Below are positions 8,489 to 17,400 of a DNA stretch of 64,000 nt, piece by piece (position 1 is the stretch's first letter; each line of letters starts with the position of its first letter). Origin of the DNA: Streptomyces avidinii. Its GTDB lineage: Bacteria > Actinomycetota > Actinomycetes > Streptomycetales > Streptomycetaceae. The DNA lies in the NCBI RefSeq assembly GCF_014650695.1, contig NZ_BMVL01000004.1, positions 234,852-298,851 of the forward strand. The letters run 5' to 3'. Made by a program: the position numbers and the translations under genes. The notes beneath the pieces were generated by a model. That model made no database searches and was not told where the DNA came from. It saw only the letters and a program-made list of their open reading frames with translations.

Positions 8489-9472
8489 TCAGGGTGCGGG
8501 GGACGTGGTGGAACGTTCGTACAGGGCGCGCACGCCGTCGCCGAAGCGGACGCTGTACGAGGTCTCCTCGTCGCCGCCCCCGTCCCGGCCGCCGATCACC
8601 CCGATAAGGGTGCTGCGGCCCGTCGTCACCGGACCGCCACTGGTGCCGTTGGGCACGTCGGCGCAGTCCAGCCGCACCTGTGTCGGGCCGGCCGCGACGG
8701 CGGTGTTCCGGCATTCCAGCGGCTGCTCGGAGAAGTTCGGATAGCCCACGAGCCGGGCCGGCGCGGGCAGCTCGGCCCCGAGGCTCAGGGTCATGGCCCC
8801 CGTGACGTCCTCCAGCCGCTGGCCGGGATAGCCGGGCCGGCGCAGCCGGAGGAAGGCGACGTCGTGGTCGGGGTCCTGGTCCTGCGTCCAGCGCGGGTCC
8901 ACGTCGATCCGGGTCGGCACCCAGATGCCGTACGGAGCCACACTGTCCCGGTAGCCGGGGGCGAAGGCGAGGTTGGTGCGGAAGCCGCCGGCGTACACGC
9001 AGTGCGCGGCGGTGGCGATCAGGTCGCCGCCGGGGGAGTGGACCACGACGGCCGAGCAGTGGTGGTCGGGGTCGCCGTCGCCGCCGGGGGAGAACAGGGC
9101 GCCGACGGCGGGTTCGGCCGGGGCGGGCCGGGCCTCCAGGGGGTCGGAGGGCTGCCACCCGGCGTACCGCCAGTCCGGCGCCGGGCCGCCGTCGGCGAAG
9201 GCCTTGCCGTCCGTGGGCGGTTCCGGGGCGTCCTGGACGATCCCGTCCAGCACGGCGGCCGCCGTCCTGTCGGCGCGTTCCGGGTCCTGCTGGTAGACCC
9301 CCTGCGCCGGATCGCCGTCGGCGCGGTTGGCGGCGATGCCCCGCAGCTCCCAGGCGGCGTACCCGACGCCCGCGAGGACCACGGTGCACAGGAGGCCGAC
9401 GACCATGGATCCCCGTGCGGGGACCCGGCTCCGTCTGCGCTCCCGGTCCCGCCCGTCAACCCTGCCGACCAT
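8489..9472 (-). CDS. Membrane-anchored trypsin-like serine protease
   Basis: This 327-residue protein has an N-terminal basic segment, one transmembrane helix (VVGLLCTVVLAGVGYAAW, about residues 24-42) and an extracellular trypsin-like domain. The catalytic triad is visible: His in TAAHCVY, Asp in DHDVAFLRL, Ser in NGTSGGPV. It resembles the V8/glutamyl-endopeptidase side of family S1. The start at 9472 is supported by GGGAG six bases upstream; an in-frame ATG at 9613 would add 47 basic, low-complexity residues without a ribosome site. The substrate is unknown. The gene is separated from the VMAP-like operon by 505 bp and points away from it. Confidence 0.88.
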   Translation of the reverse strand: MVGRVDGRDRERRRSRVPARGSMVVGLLCTVVLAGVGYAAWELRGIAANRADGDPAQGVYQQDPERADRTAAAVLDGIVQDAPEPPTDGKAFADGGPAPDWRYAGWQPSDPLEARPAPAEPAVGALFSPGGDGDPDHHCSAVVVHSPGGDLIATAAHCVYAGGFRTNLAFAPGYRDSVAPYGIWVPTRIDVDPRWTQDQDPDHDVAFLRLRRPGYPGQRLEDVTGAMTLSLGAELPAPARLVGYPNFSEQPLECRNTAVAAGPTQVRLDCADVPNGTSGGPVTTGRSTLIGVIGGRDGGGDEETSYSVRFGDGVRALYERSTTSPAP

Positions 9473-9977
9473 GTGTTTCTCCCGCCCCAGACGCTTTCCG
9501 GCGCTTCGTTCGATGGGGGAGCGGCGGCTCGGGTTCCGGGAACGGGACGTGTCCGTTCTCACAGCCGGCCGCACCGCCGTGTGCACGTCCCCCTCTCGCC
9601 TTCCGTGGGTCATCCAACCCCCTTACCCTCCTCGCGACTTGGGATGGACATGATCGACGGCGCGATCGACGGGAGTCCGAAGGATGAGCATGCGGCCCAC
9701 AACGTCGCCCCCGCCATCGACTCCGCCCGCCCGCCCGCCCGACCGAGGCCCAGGCCCGCGAGCGCCTCGCGCTCCTCGCCGGCCGCCACGCCACGGTGGT
9801 CTCCGCCGACTGGTACCCGCTGGCCCGGGTCCTGGGGACGGTGGTGCCGCGCGGCGAGGCCGTCTCCTCCGGATCTTGCCGGGCCGGCGTGCCGAACTCC
9901 GCGTTCCATGGCCCGTGTTGCCCGTGCCGGGCTATGGTGCCGGGCGGGGGACGACTGCGCGAGGGGGCCGGGCTGCG
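9473..9977. other. 505-bp gap with a possible decayed short gene
   Basis: No intact gene is convincing here. A coding-like stretch begins at the ATG at 9644 (MDMIDGAIDGSPKDEH) and seems to continue in another frame after a run of CCCG units around 9724-9741 (TEAQARERLALLAGRH, then VSADWYPLARVLG), ending near 9850. A gain or loss of one CCCG unit would explain the frame change, so this may be a small slipped gene. The rest should hold the promoters of the divergent protease and hydrolase genes; TATGGT at 9933-9938 is a possible -10 for the latter. Confidence 0.25.
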
Positions 9978-11225
9978 ATGCGTTTTCTCTTTGTTCACGG
10001 TACGGGGGTACGGCGCGAGCGGCACGACCGGCTGTTCGCGCAGGTCCACGAACGGCTGACGGCGAGATTCCCCGACGCTGCCGTCGACTCCTGCTACTGG
10101 GGCGACCGGTTCGGCGCGACCCTCGGCGCGGGCGGCCGCTCCGTACCGGGACTGCGCCCCGGCCCTCAGGACGCACCCGACCCCGCGGACGCGGAGACCG
10201 CCGAATGGGCGCTGCTGCTCGCCGACCCGCTGTGCGAGCTGCGCGTCCTCGCCGAGGCGGGCCCGCAGGGCGCGGACGGGGACAGCGCGGACGACCCCTT
10301 CGCGATGCCCGGCGTACAGTCCGCCGGGGCCCGGGTGCTCGGGCTGCTCGAAGGTCTGCCGCCCGAGCCGCCGCGCACCGGCGACGAGCTCGGCGCCCTG
10401 CTGCACGGCACCGGCCTCGCCGCCGACTTCGCCGCCGCCCTGGACTCCACCACCCGTTCCGCCGAAGCCGCCCGGGCCGGCGAGCGCGCCGCCGACGAAC
10501 CGCAGGCCCGCGAGCTGGCCACCGCCCTCGCCCGGGCCGTGACCGCCGCCGCCCTCGCCGCCGCGGGGGAGGAGGCCGACTGCACCGGAACCGAGCGCGA
10601 CCGGCTCGTCGAACTGCTCACCGCCCGCCTCGGCGGTGACGGCCGCGTCCCCGGCGCCCGCGTGGCCGCAGTCCTCGGCCGGCTCGCCCTGCGGGTCACC
10701 ACCCAGCCCCTGCTCAACGCCCGGCGCGGCTCGCTCACCGTCGGCGCCACCCCCGTGCTCGGCGACATCCTGCGCTACCAGTCCCGCGGCCGCGAGCTGC
10801 GGGAGTTCCTGCACGAGCGGATCACCGCCGAGCCGGGACCGACCGTACTGATCGGCCACAGCCTCGGCGGGATAGCCCTGGTCGACCTCCTCACCCTCGC
10901 CGCAGCCCGCGGCGAGGCCGTCCCCGGGGCGGAGCTGCTGGTCACCGTCGGCTCGCAGGCCCCGTTCCTCTACGAGCTCGGCGCGCTCACCGCGCTCGAA
11001 CCCGGCGCGAAGCTCCCCTACGGCTTCCCGCGCTGGCTCAACGTCTACGACCGCCACGACGTGCTCGCCTACCTCGCCGGGCCCGTCTTCCCCGGCGACC
11101 CGCGCGTCACCGACCACGAGGTCCGCAGCCGGCAGCCCTTCCCCGCCTGCCACAGCGCCTACTGGAAACAGGACTCCCTCTACGCGCGCATCGAACAGGC
11201 GGTGGCCGAAGCGGAGATCGGGTGA
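9978..11225 (+). CDS. Alpha/beta hydrolase-like protein, first gene of VMAP-like operon
   Basis: This 415-residue cytosolic protein starts MRFLFVHGTGVR, a typical oxyanion-hole entry to a lipase fold, and has the nucleophile elbow GHSLGG with Ser295 (IGHSLGGIALVDLL), then FPRWLNVYDRHDVLAY, where the aspartate and a following histidine could complete the triad. The middle third is alanine-rich and helical, an insertion relative to small hydrolases. The ATG at 9978 follows GAGGGGG by ten bases. Its stop overlaps the GTG of the caspase-VMAP gene (GTGA), so it belongs to the same operon. A lipase or esterase effector fits conflict systems; the substrate cannot be read from the sequence. Confidence 0.75.
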   Translation: MRFLFVHGTGVRRERHDRLFAQVHERLTARFPDAAVDSCYWGDRFGATLGAGGRSVPGLRPGPQDAPDPADAETAEWALLLADPLCELRVLAEAGPQGADGDSADDPFAMPGVQSAGARVLGLLEGLPPEPPRTGDELGALLHGTGLAADFAAALDSTTRSAEAARAGERAADEPQARELATALARAVTAAALAAAGEEADCTGTERDRLVELLTARLGGDGRVPGARVAAVLGRLALRVTTQPLLNARRGSLTVGATPVLGDILRYQSRGRELREFLHERITAEPGPTVLIGHSLGGIALVDLLTLAAARGEAVPGAELLVTVGSQAPFLYELGALTALEPGAKLPYGFPRWLNVYDRHDVLAYLAGPVFPGDPRVTDHEVRSRQPFPACHSAYWKQDSLYARIEQAVAEAEIG

Positions 11226-13285
11226 CCCCCGCCGACTTCCTGCCCCCGGCCCTCGGCCCGCAGCGCACCTTCGCGCTCGTCGCCGGCGTCGAGCGCTACG
11301 AGATCAGCCCCCGCTGGAACCTGCGCGGTCCGGCCCGCGACGCCCTGCGCTTCGCCCGGTGGCTGACCGGCCCGGCCGAGGTGCCGCCCGGCAACGTCCG
11401 GCTGCTGCTCTCACCGCTCGAGGACCCCGACGCCCTCGACTGGCCGGACTCCCCGGGCATGGCCGCCCTGCGCAGCGCGTACCGGCCGGCGACCGAGCAA
11501 CACGTGAAGGCGGCGCTGCTCGACGAGCTCCCGAAGTGCGACGGAGACCTGCTGTGGATCTTCTGGGCCGGACACGGCTACCTCGGGCCGCGCCAGGAGC
11601 TGATGCTGCCCTGCGCCGACGCCAGCAGCGGCCTGATCAGGCACCTCAACCTCGACTCGGCGCTGCGCTGGTGGCGCACCGACCTGGTCGGACAGCGCAG
11701 CTTCCCGCTCCAGGCCGCACTCGTCGACTCCTGCCGGGTCGACGCGCCCCGCGACGCCCGGTGGAACTTCGGCAACAACGACTACGGCGGAGGGAGTACG
11801 GTCCCGGGCCGCCGGCAGTTCCGGCTGTACGCCTCCCGCGAGGGCGAGGTCGCCCGGAACGATCCCGAGCGCGGAGCCGGCCGGTTCACCGAGGCCCTGC
11901 TCGGCGAACTCGGGGGCCGGTCCGTCCGGGAGAGTGTCAGCGGCCTGCCCGGCGCCGCCCTCAGCATCCACCGCTCCTTCCAGGAACTGCGCGAGCGCGG
12001 CGAGGGCTGGCAGCTGCCCCAGTTCATCGTGGACCGGAACTGGGACGCCTGCTCCTTCCTCGACGACGAGCTGTCCGGCGCCGGACCGGCCGGGGCGGCC
12101 CGCCTCGACCAGGAGGCCTGGGACGCGCTCGGCGAGCTCTTCGAGGGCCGCGAACTGCCGCGCTGCGCCTACGAGGCCTACGCCTGGGCGTTCAAGGCGG
12201 CCGGCTGCACCACCCCGGCGCGCGGCGGCCTGCCCGGGGACGACCTGCTGGAGGTGGTCCAGGACCTGGACGAACGCCAGGGCGGGTGCGACGGGATGCC
12301 GCTGGCCGTGCCCTTCGTACGGTTCCTCGCGGACCGGGCCGCCGCCGCGGGCGACGTGCGCTGGGCGGACCGGCTGACGGACTGGGTGCGCGCGACCCGC
12401 GAACGCCTCGCCCTGCCGGTGCTGCGGCCGCCCCCGCCCCCGGCCCGCCGCAAGGTCCTGCACGTTCGGCTGGAGACGCCGCCGGGCGGCGAGTCCGGGT
12501 TCCTGGCCCGGATGTGGCTGCGGGGCGAACGCATGCAGCACATATGGGAGTCGGAGGGTCAGCCGGTACCGCTGGACGAGGTACGGGAGGAACTCGTCCG
12601 GCAACTCGCCCTTGCCGGAGGCGCGTCGGGACCCGGCGCCGCGGCCGGGCAGCAGATGCACGAGGCGGTGGACCGCGTCGAGTTCCACGTGCCGTACGAA
12701 CTGCTGGACGCCGACTTCGACCAGTGGCAGGTACCCCGCGGCCCGGTCGGCCGGCGCCGCGCCCTCGGCCTGCTCCACCAGGTGGTGGTGCGTTGCCCGG
12801 ACGAGCGGGCCGACACCCGTGCCGAGTGGCACGCCACCTGGCGCTGGCTCCACGACCGGGGCGGCCGGCACCCCGATGCCGTACGGGTCGTGACGGACGC
12901 CGAGGTCACGGACACGCTCGGCATGGAACTGGCCGCCGGGCCGGAGCCCGCCTGCGTGCTCGCCCACACGACGGCCGCCCCGCACTCCGGACTGCTGGAG
13001 GCCGTACTCGAAGGCGGTCTCCCGGTGGCCGTGTGGCGGCGCGGGGGCGGCGCACCCGCCACCGCCCTCCTCGACCTGCTGGCCCCGGCCGGGCCGGACG
13101 GCCGCCCCGACCCCGGCGCACTGGACGTACTCGCCCTGCCCGCACGCGTGCGGGAGGTGCGCCGGGCGGCCGTCGGCGCGGCCGCGGGAGCCGCGCGCGC
13201 CCACCAACCACCCGCAGGGGGAGACCGGTTGGTACTCCTGTGGGACGATCCCGACGACATGCCGGGCCTGCGGTCCCTGGCCTGA
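11222..13285 (+). CDS. Caspase-like protease fused to VMAP-C-type domain
   Basis: This 687-residue protein has three parts. Residues 10 to about 260 are a C14 caspase-like domain (FALVAGVERYE at the start) with the catalytic dyad in place: His118 in WAGHGY and Cys171 in LVDSCR. Residues about 285-400 are a helical region (ELFEGRELPRCAYEAYAWAF), like the small effector-associated or VMAP middle domains. Residues about 420-687 resemble the VMAP (vWA-MoxR-associated protein) C-terminal domain: VLHVRLETP, RVEFHVPYELLDADFDQW, then HTTAAPHSGLLEAVL. In known systems VMAP links a MoxR/vWA pair to an effector, here a protease. The GTG start overlaps the hydrolase stop. The MoxR gene follows directly. 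Confidence 0.82.
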   Translation: MTPADFLPPALGPQRTFALVAGVERYEISPRWNLRGPARDALRFARWLTGPAEVPPGNVRLLLSPLEDPDALDWPDSPGMAALRSAYRPATEQHVKAALLDELPKCDGDLLWIFWAGHGYLGPRQELMLPCADASSGLIRHLNLDSALRWWRTDLVGQRSFPLQAALVDSCRVDAPRDARWNFGNNDYGGGSTVPGRRQFRLYASREGEVARNDPERGAGRFTEALLGELGGRSVRESVSGLPGAALSIHRSFQELRERGEGWQLPQFIVDRNWDACSFLDDELSGAGPAGAARLDQEAWDALGELFEGRELPRCAYEAYAWAFKAAGCTTPARGGLPGDDLLEVVQDLDERQGGCDGMPLAVPFVRFLADRAAAAGDVRWADRLTDWVRATRERLALPVLRPPPPPARRKVLHVRLETPPGGESGFLARMWLRGERMQHIWESEGQPVPLDEVREELVRQLALAGGASGPGAAAGQQMHEAVDRVEFHVPYELLDADFDQWQVPRGPVGRRRALGLLHQVVVRCPDERADTRAEWHATWRWLHDRGGRHPDAVRVVTDAEVTDTLGMELAAGPEPACVLAHTTAAPHSGLLEAVLEGGLPVAVWRRGGGAPATALLDLLAPAGPDGRPDPGALDVLALPARVREVRRAAVGAAAGAARAHQPPAGGDRLVLLWDDPDDMPGLRSLA

Positions 13286-13319
13286 CCCCCGACCCCCCGA
13301 CCCCCGACCCCCGACCACC
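13284..13319. repeat. Tandem GACCCCC heptamers between caspase and MoxR genes
   Basis: Five near-identical heptamer units run from the caspase stop codon to 13319 (GACCCCC at 13284, 13299 and 13306, GACCCCCC at 13291, GACCACC at 13313). This is the only non-coding spacer in an otherwise overlapping operon. It may change by slippage, altering the distance between the two genes but not a coding frame. Confidence 0.7.
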
Positions 13320-13354
13320 GACGGACGGCGAAACCGAAGATGGAGGCAGAGGCA

Positions 13355-14476
13355 GTGGCGAAGGACTGGTGGCTGTACCACGGGAACGGCGAGGGCGCGG
13401 CCCGGCGCGCCCGCCTGGAGGCCGGATCCCCGCCACCCTGGCGGGACTTCGGCGGCGCGCTCGACCCGGGATACGCGCCGCCCGGGTGCGCGGGAGAGGC
13501 CTGGCAGCGCACGGCGGGGCGCGGCGAGGGATACGTACCCGACGAGCCGGAGAAGGACGTCGTCAACACGGCCCTGCACCTGCGCAGGCCGCTGCTGGTC
13601 ACCGGAAAACCGGGCGTCGGCAAGTCCACCCTCGCCTACAGCATCGCCGCCGACCTGAACCTGGGGCCCGTCCTGCACTGGCCGATCACCAGCCGGACCG
13701 TACTGCGCGACGGGCTGTACCTGTACGACGCCGTCGGGCGCCTCCAGGAGGCCGGGATGGAGCAGCTGCGCACGCCGGGCGGGCTGCCCGCCGCCGGGAC
13801 CGCAGCCGCGACCGCCGCCGGGACCGCAGCCGCGACCGCGACGGGGGCCGCCGCGGGGGCGCCCGTGGAGGACACCCCCTCCGCGCCCTCGATCTCCCGC
13901 TACCTGCGCCTCGGACCGCTCGGCACCGCCCTGCTGCCGCAGGACCGGCCCCGCGTGCTGCTCGTCGACGAGATCGACAAGAGCGACATCGACCTCCCCG
14001 GCGACCTCCTCACCGTCTTCGAGGACGGCGGCTTCCTGATCCCCGAACTTGCCCGCCTCGCCCAGGAGGACCCCGCCGTCGCCATCGGCACCGACGACGA
14101 CCCCGACGCGGTCGTACGGATCACCCAGGGCCGCGTCCAGTGCCGCTACTTCCCCATCGTCGTCCTCACCAGCAACGGCGAACGCGACTTCCCGCCCGCC
14201 TTCCTGCGCCGCTGCGTCCGCCTCCACCTGGAGCCGCCCGGACCGGACAAACTCGCCCGGATCGTGCGCCGTCGGCTCGGGGTCGACGTAGCGTCCGGCG
14301 AGGAGTACCAGGACCTCGTCCGGGCCTTCCTCGACCGCGGCGAGGACGGGGACCTGGCCACCGACCAGCTCCTCAACGCGATCCAGCTCCGCCTCGCCGG
14401 CGCCTGGTCCGCGCCCGCGGACCGCGAACGCTTCCTCGACACCGTCATGCAGCACCTGACCGGGCCCACGGCGTGA
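13355..14476 (+). CDS. MoxR-type AAA+ ATPase of the VMAP-like operon
   Basis: This AAA+ ATPase has Walker A GKPGVGKS (residues 84-91), Walker B VLLVDEIDKS, sensor-1 VLTSNGERDF and an arginine-finger region FLRRCV. An alanine/threonine-rich insert lies between Walker A and Walker B. MoxR proteins partner vWA proteins; here the partner is encoded by the next gene, whose GTG overlaps this stop (GTGA). I prefer the GTG at 13355 because GGAGG lies eight bases upstream; the ATG at 13340 is five codons earlier with a poor ribosome site. ATP hydrolysis probably drives or gates the complex with the caspase-VMAP and vWA proteins. Confidence 0.9.
   Translation: MAKDWWLYHGNGEGAARRARLEAGSPPPWRDFGGALDPGYAPPGCAGEAWQRTAGRGEGYVPDEPEKDVVNTALHLRRPLLVTGKPGVGKSTLAYSIAADLNLGPVLHWPITSRTVLRDGLYLYDAVGRLQEAGMEQLRTPGGLPAAGTAAATAAGTAAATATGAAAGAPVEDTPSAPSISRYLRLGPLGTALLPQDRPRVLLVDEIDKSDIDLPGDLLTVFEDGGFLIPELARLAQEDPAVAIGTDDDPDAVVRITQGRVQCRYFPIVVLTSNGERDFPPAFLRRCVRLHLEPPGPDKLARIVRRRLGVDVASGEEYQDLVRAFLDRGEDGDLATDQLLNAIQLRLAGAWSAPADRERFLDTVMQHLTGPTA
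13789..13836. repeat. 24-bp tandem duplication inside the MoxR gene
   Basis: Two identical 24-bp units (13789-13812 and 13813-13836) encode AAGTAAAT twice. They lie between the substrate-side loop after Walker A and Walker B, in a region likely to be a flexible linker. The repeat is in frame, so copy-number change would alter only linker length. Confidence 0.85.
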
Positions 14477-17400
14477 TCGAGAAGCTGCTCGCGGCCCTCG
14501 CCGACGGCGCCGACGGCAGCGTTCCGTACGCCGGCCTCGGCGCGGAGGAGATCGCCGACATCCTGTGGCTGGCGGCCCGGGTCGATCCGGGCGGAGCCCG
14601 TACGCCCGCGGACCCCGGCGCCGCCGGCCCGCCGGGCCGGCCGCCACCGCTGCCCGACACCCCGTCACCCGGGGCCGCGGGGCCCCTGCCCGAGCCGGGC
14701 ACCCCGGCCGGGGCAGAGCCGGTCCAGTTCTTCCCGGCCGCCCGGCGCGACCCGGACGGGCAACCGGCCGAGGACGGCGCCGGGCGCCGGGGTTCCCCCC
14801 TGCGACTGCCCCGGGCCGCCTCCCTCGACGACCCGCTCGCCCTCATGCGCGCGCTGCGGCCCGTCGGCCGGCGCTCCATCGGCGGGCCGGGGGAGGAACT
14901 GGACGAGCAGCTCACCGTGGAACGCAGCATCGAGCGCATGGTGACCACCCCGGTCCTGCGCCCCGCCGAGAGCCGCTGGCTGGATCTGGCACTGGTCGTC
15001 GACACCCACCACTCCATGCTGCTCTGGTCCGACCACGTGGACGAGGTGCGCCGGGCCCTGACCCGCAGCGGGGTCTTCCGTGACGTCCGCACCTGGCACC
15101 TGACCGGCACCGCAGCCGGCGCCACCCCGATGGTCACGCGCGGCCACGGCGGTCCGCCCCGCACCCCCCTGGAACTGGCCGACCCCGCGGGCCGCCGACT
15201 GATCCTCGTACTCTCCGACACCGTGGCGGGCGGCTGGCGGGAGGCCCCCGTACAGGGCGTGCTCCGGCGCTGGTGCGCGCACAACGCCGTGGCCGTCCTC
15301 AACGTCCTGCCCGAACGCCTCTGGACGCGCGGCGCCGTCCGGCCCGTCCCCTTCGCCCTCCGCGCCGAACGGCCGGCCGCCGCCGTCCGCTCCTGGCAGC
15401 GGATCCCGGTCGCCCGCCGCGCCGGCCGCCGCCGGGCCGCGGCGGCCGTCGTCCCGGTCGTCGGCGTCGCCTCCGGCAGCCTGGCCCGGCTGGTGCGGGT
15501 GGTCTCCGGGGACGGCCGGTGGCGGCGCCTGGCCTGCCTGCGCCTGGACGCGACGGCCGGCACCGCGGCCACCCCGGCGGATCCCGCCCCCGGCGGCGGG
15601 CGCAGCGCCCTGGACGTGGTGGAGCACTTCCGGGCGAACGCTTCCCCGACGGCCCAGCAACTCGCCGCCCACCTGGCCGCCGTACCCCTCACCCTGCCCG
15701 TGATGACCCTGGTCCGGCGCTCCCTGCTGCGCGACTCGGAGCACGGCCACCTGGCGGAGGTCGCCCTCGGCGGGCTCTTCGAGGAGTGGGGGGACGAACA
15801 GGACCCTTCGGAGATGGAGTTCCAGTTCCTGCCCGGCGTACGGGAGACCCTGCTCGGCTCGCAGCTGCGCGGGGACGTGGCCGCCGTACGGGAGCTGGTG
15901 CGGCGCCGCGTCTGGGAGTTCATGTCCCGCAACCGGCGCACGGGCCCGGCCTTCTCCGCGACCCGCGTCACCACGGGCCGGGAGGGCAGCCGCCGGGTGG
16001 CGGAGGACGCCCTGCCGTTCGCGGTGCGGCCTGCGCGGGATCCGGGCCTGGCCGACCGGGTCGTCCGGGTCCGCTACGACGCGCTGCCCGAACCGCAGGA
16101 GGTCGGCACCCTGCTGACGCCGCGACTCGTGCTCACGGTCGCCGACGCGCAGCCGCCGCCGGGCGCGGTGGCCTGGGTGCGGCCCGGCGACCGGGAGATC
16201 CCCTGCCGCACGGTGTGGTCGGACGACGCGGCGCCCAGGATGCTGCTGCTCCAGGCCGACGAGGACCTGGTGGACCCCGCCGTGTGCGCCGAGCCGCTGC
16301 GGCTGCTGACGGCGGAGGGCCACCACGGCCCGGACCGCCTGCGGATCGACGGCCGCACCGACGAGGGAGACCCGGTCGCACTGACGGGCGCGGCGGCCCC
16401 GCACGACGGCGCCCGCAACGGCGAACTCGTCCGGCTCTCCGCGGAACCGGAGAGCTGGACGCACTTCCGGGGCGGCCCGGTCTCCGTGAACGGCATGCTC
16501 GCCGGCGTGGTGCACACGGTCTGGCCCAACCGCATGGTGTTCCTGCTGACCGACGCCCTGCTGGAACAACCGGACTTCCGCGCGGTGCTGGAGGGTGCCG
16601 GGCAGTCGCACGACACGGCCACCGGGGTGTGTCTGGCGGTGCAGCCCGGCGCCGACGGCATCGTCCCGATCGGGAGCTCGCCGCAGGCGGAGCTGAGGGA
16701 GATGCTCGTCGAGCTCATGACGGACACGGGCGTCAGCGGGCGGCTGGTCGAGAGCGAGGCGGATGCGCCCGTTCTCCTCGAACTGGGTGCGCCGGGTGCC
16801 CATGCCAAGGCGGGCCGGCTCCTGTCGGAACTGCCCGGCGCACTGGCCCGGCACCGGTACCGGCGGATGGACGGCGTCCAGCCCACCCTCGGCGTGGCCG
16901 TGGGCACCGGGACGGCGGAGACCCTCCGGCTCTCCCGGCACCCCGCGATCGTCGGGCTGCTGCGGCGGACCGAACCCGCCGGGGCCCTCGTACTCGCTCT
17001 CTCCCACCGGCTGCACGGAGATCTGGACGGTCTGTTCGGGTCCCCCGCCCGGCTTCCCCTGGAGCGGCTGGGCGCGGCCGACGAGGGATGGGTGTGCCCC
17101 GCCGACCATCCGCCCGCCGCCTTCCTCGGGCAGGTGCTGATGGAGGCGGGCGCGTTGCTGGAGCAGGCCGTGGACTGGCCGGTCTGCGGAGTCGGCGCCG
17201 CCCCGGCCGACCCGTGGGGCTGCATCGGGATCCGGCTGCCCGGGTACGAGCGGTGCCTGGCGCACGTGGACGACGAGCAGCGGCGGGCCCACCTCGGGAC
17301 GCTGTCACCGGGAGCGCCGGTCGACTTCCGCGGGACCACTTTCGATCACGGTCTGCTCCCGCAGCTCCTGGCGGCACTGGAGCGGTACGGCTCGCCCGCA

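Noticed and set aside
11411..14668. A 1085-codon frame on - across the caspase and MoxR genes
   Set aside because: Shadow of three well-supported + strand genes with matching overlaps.
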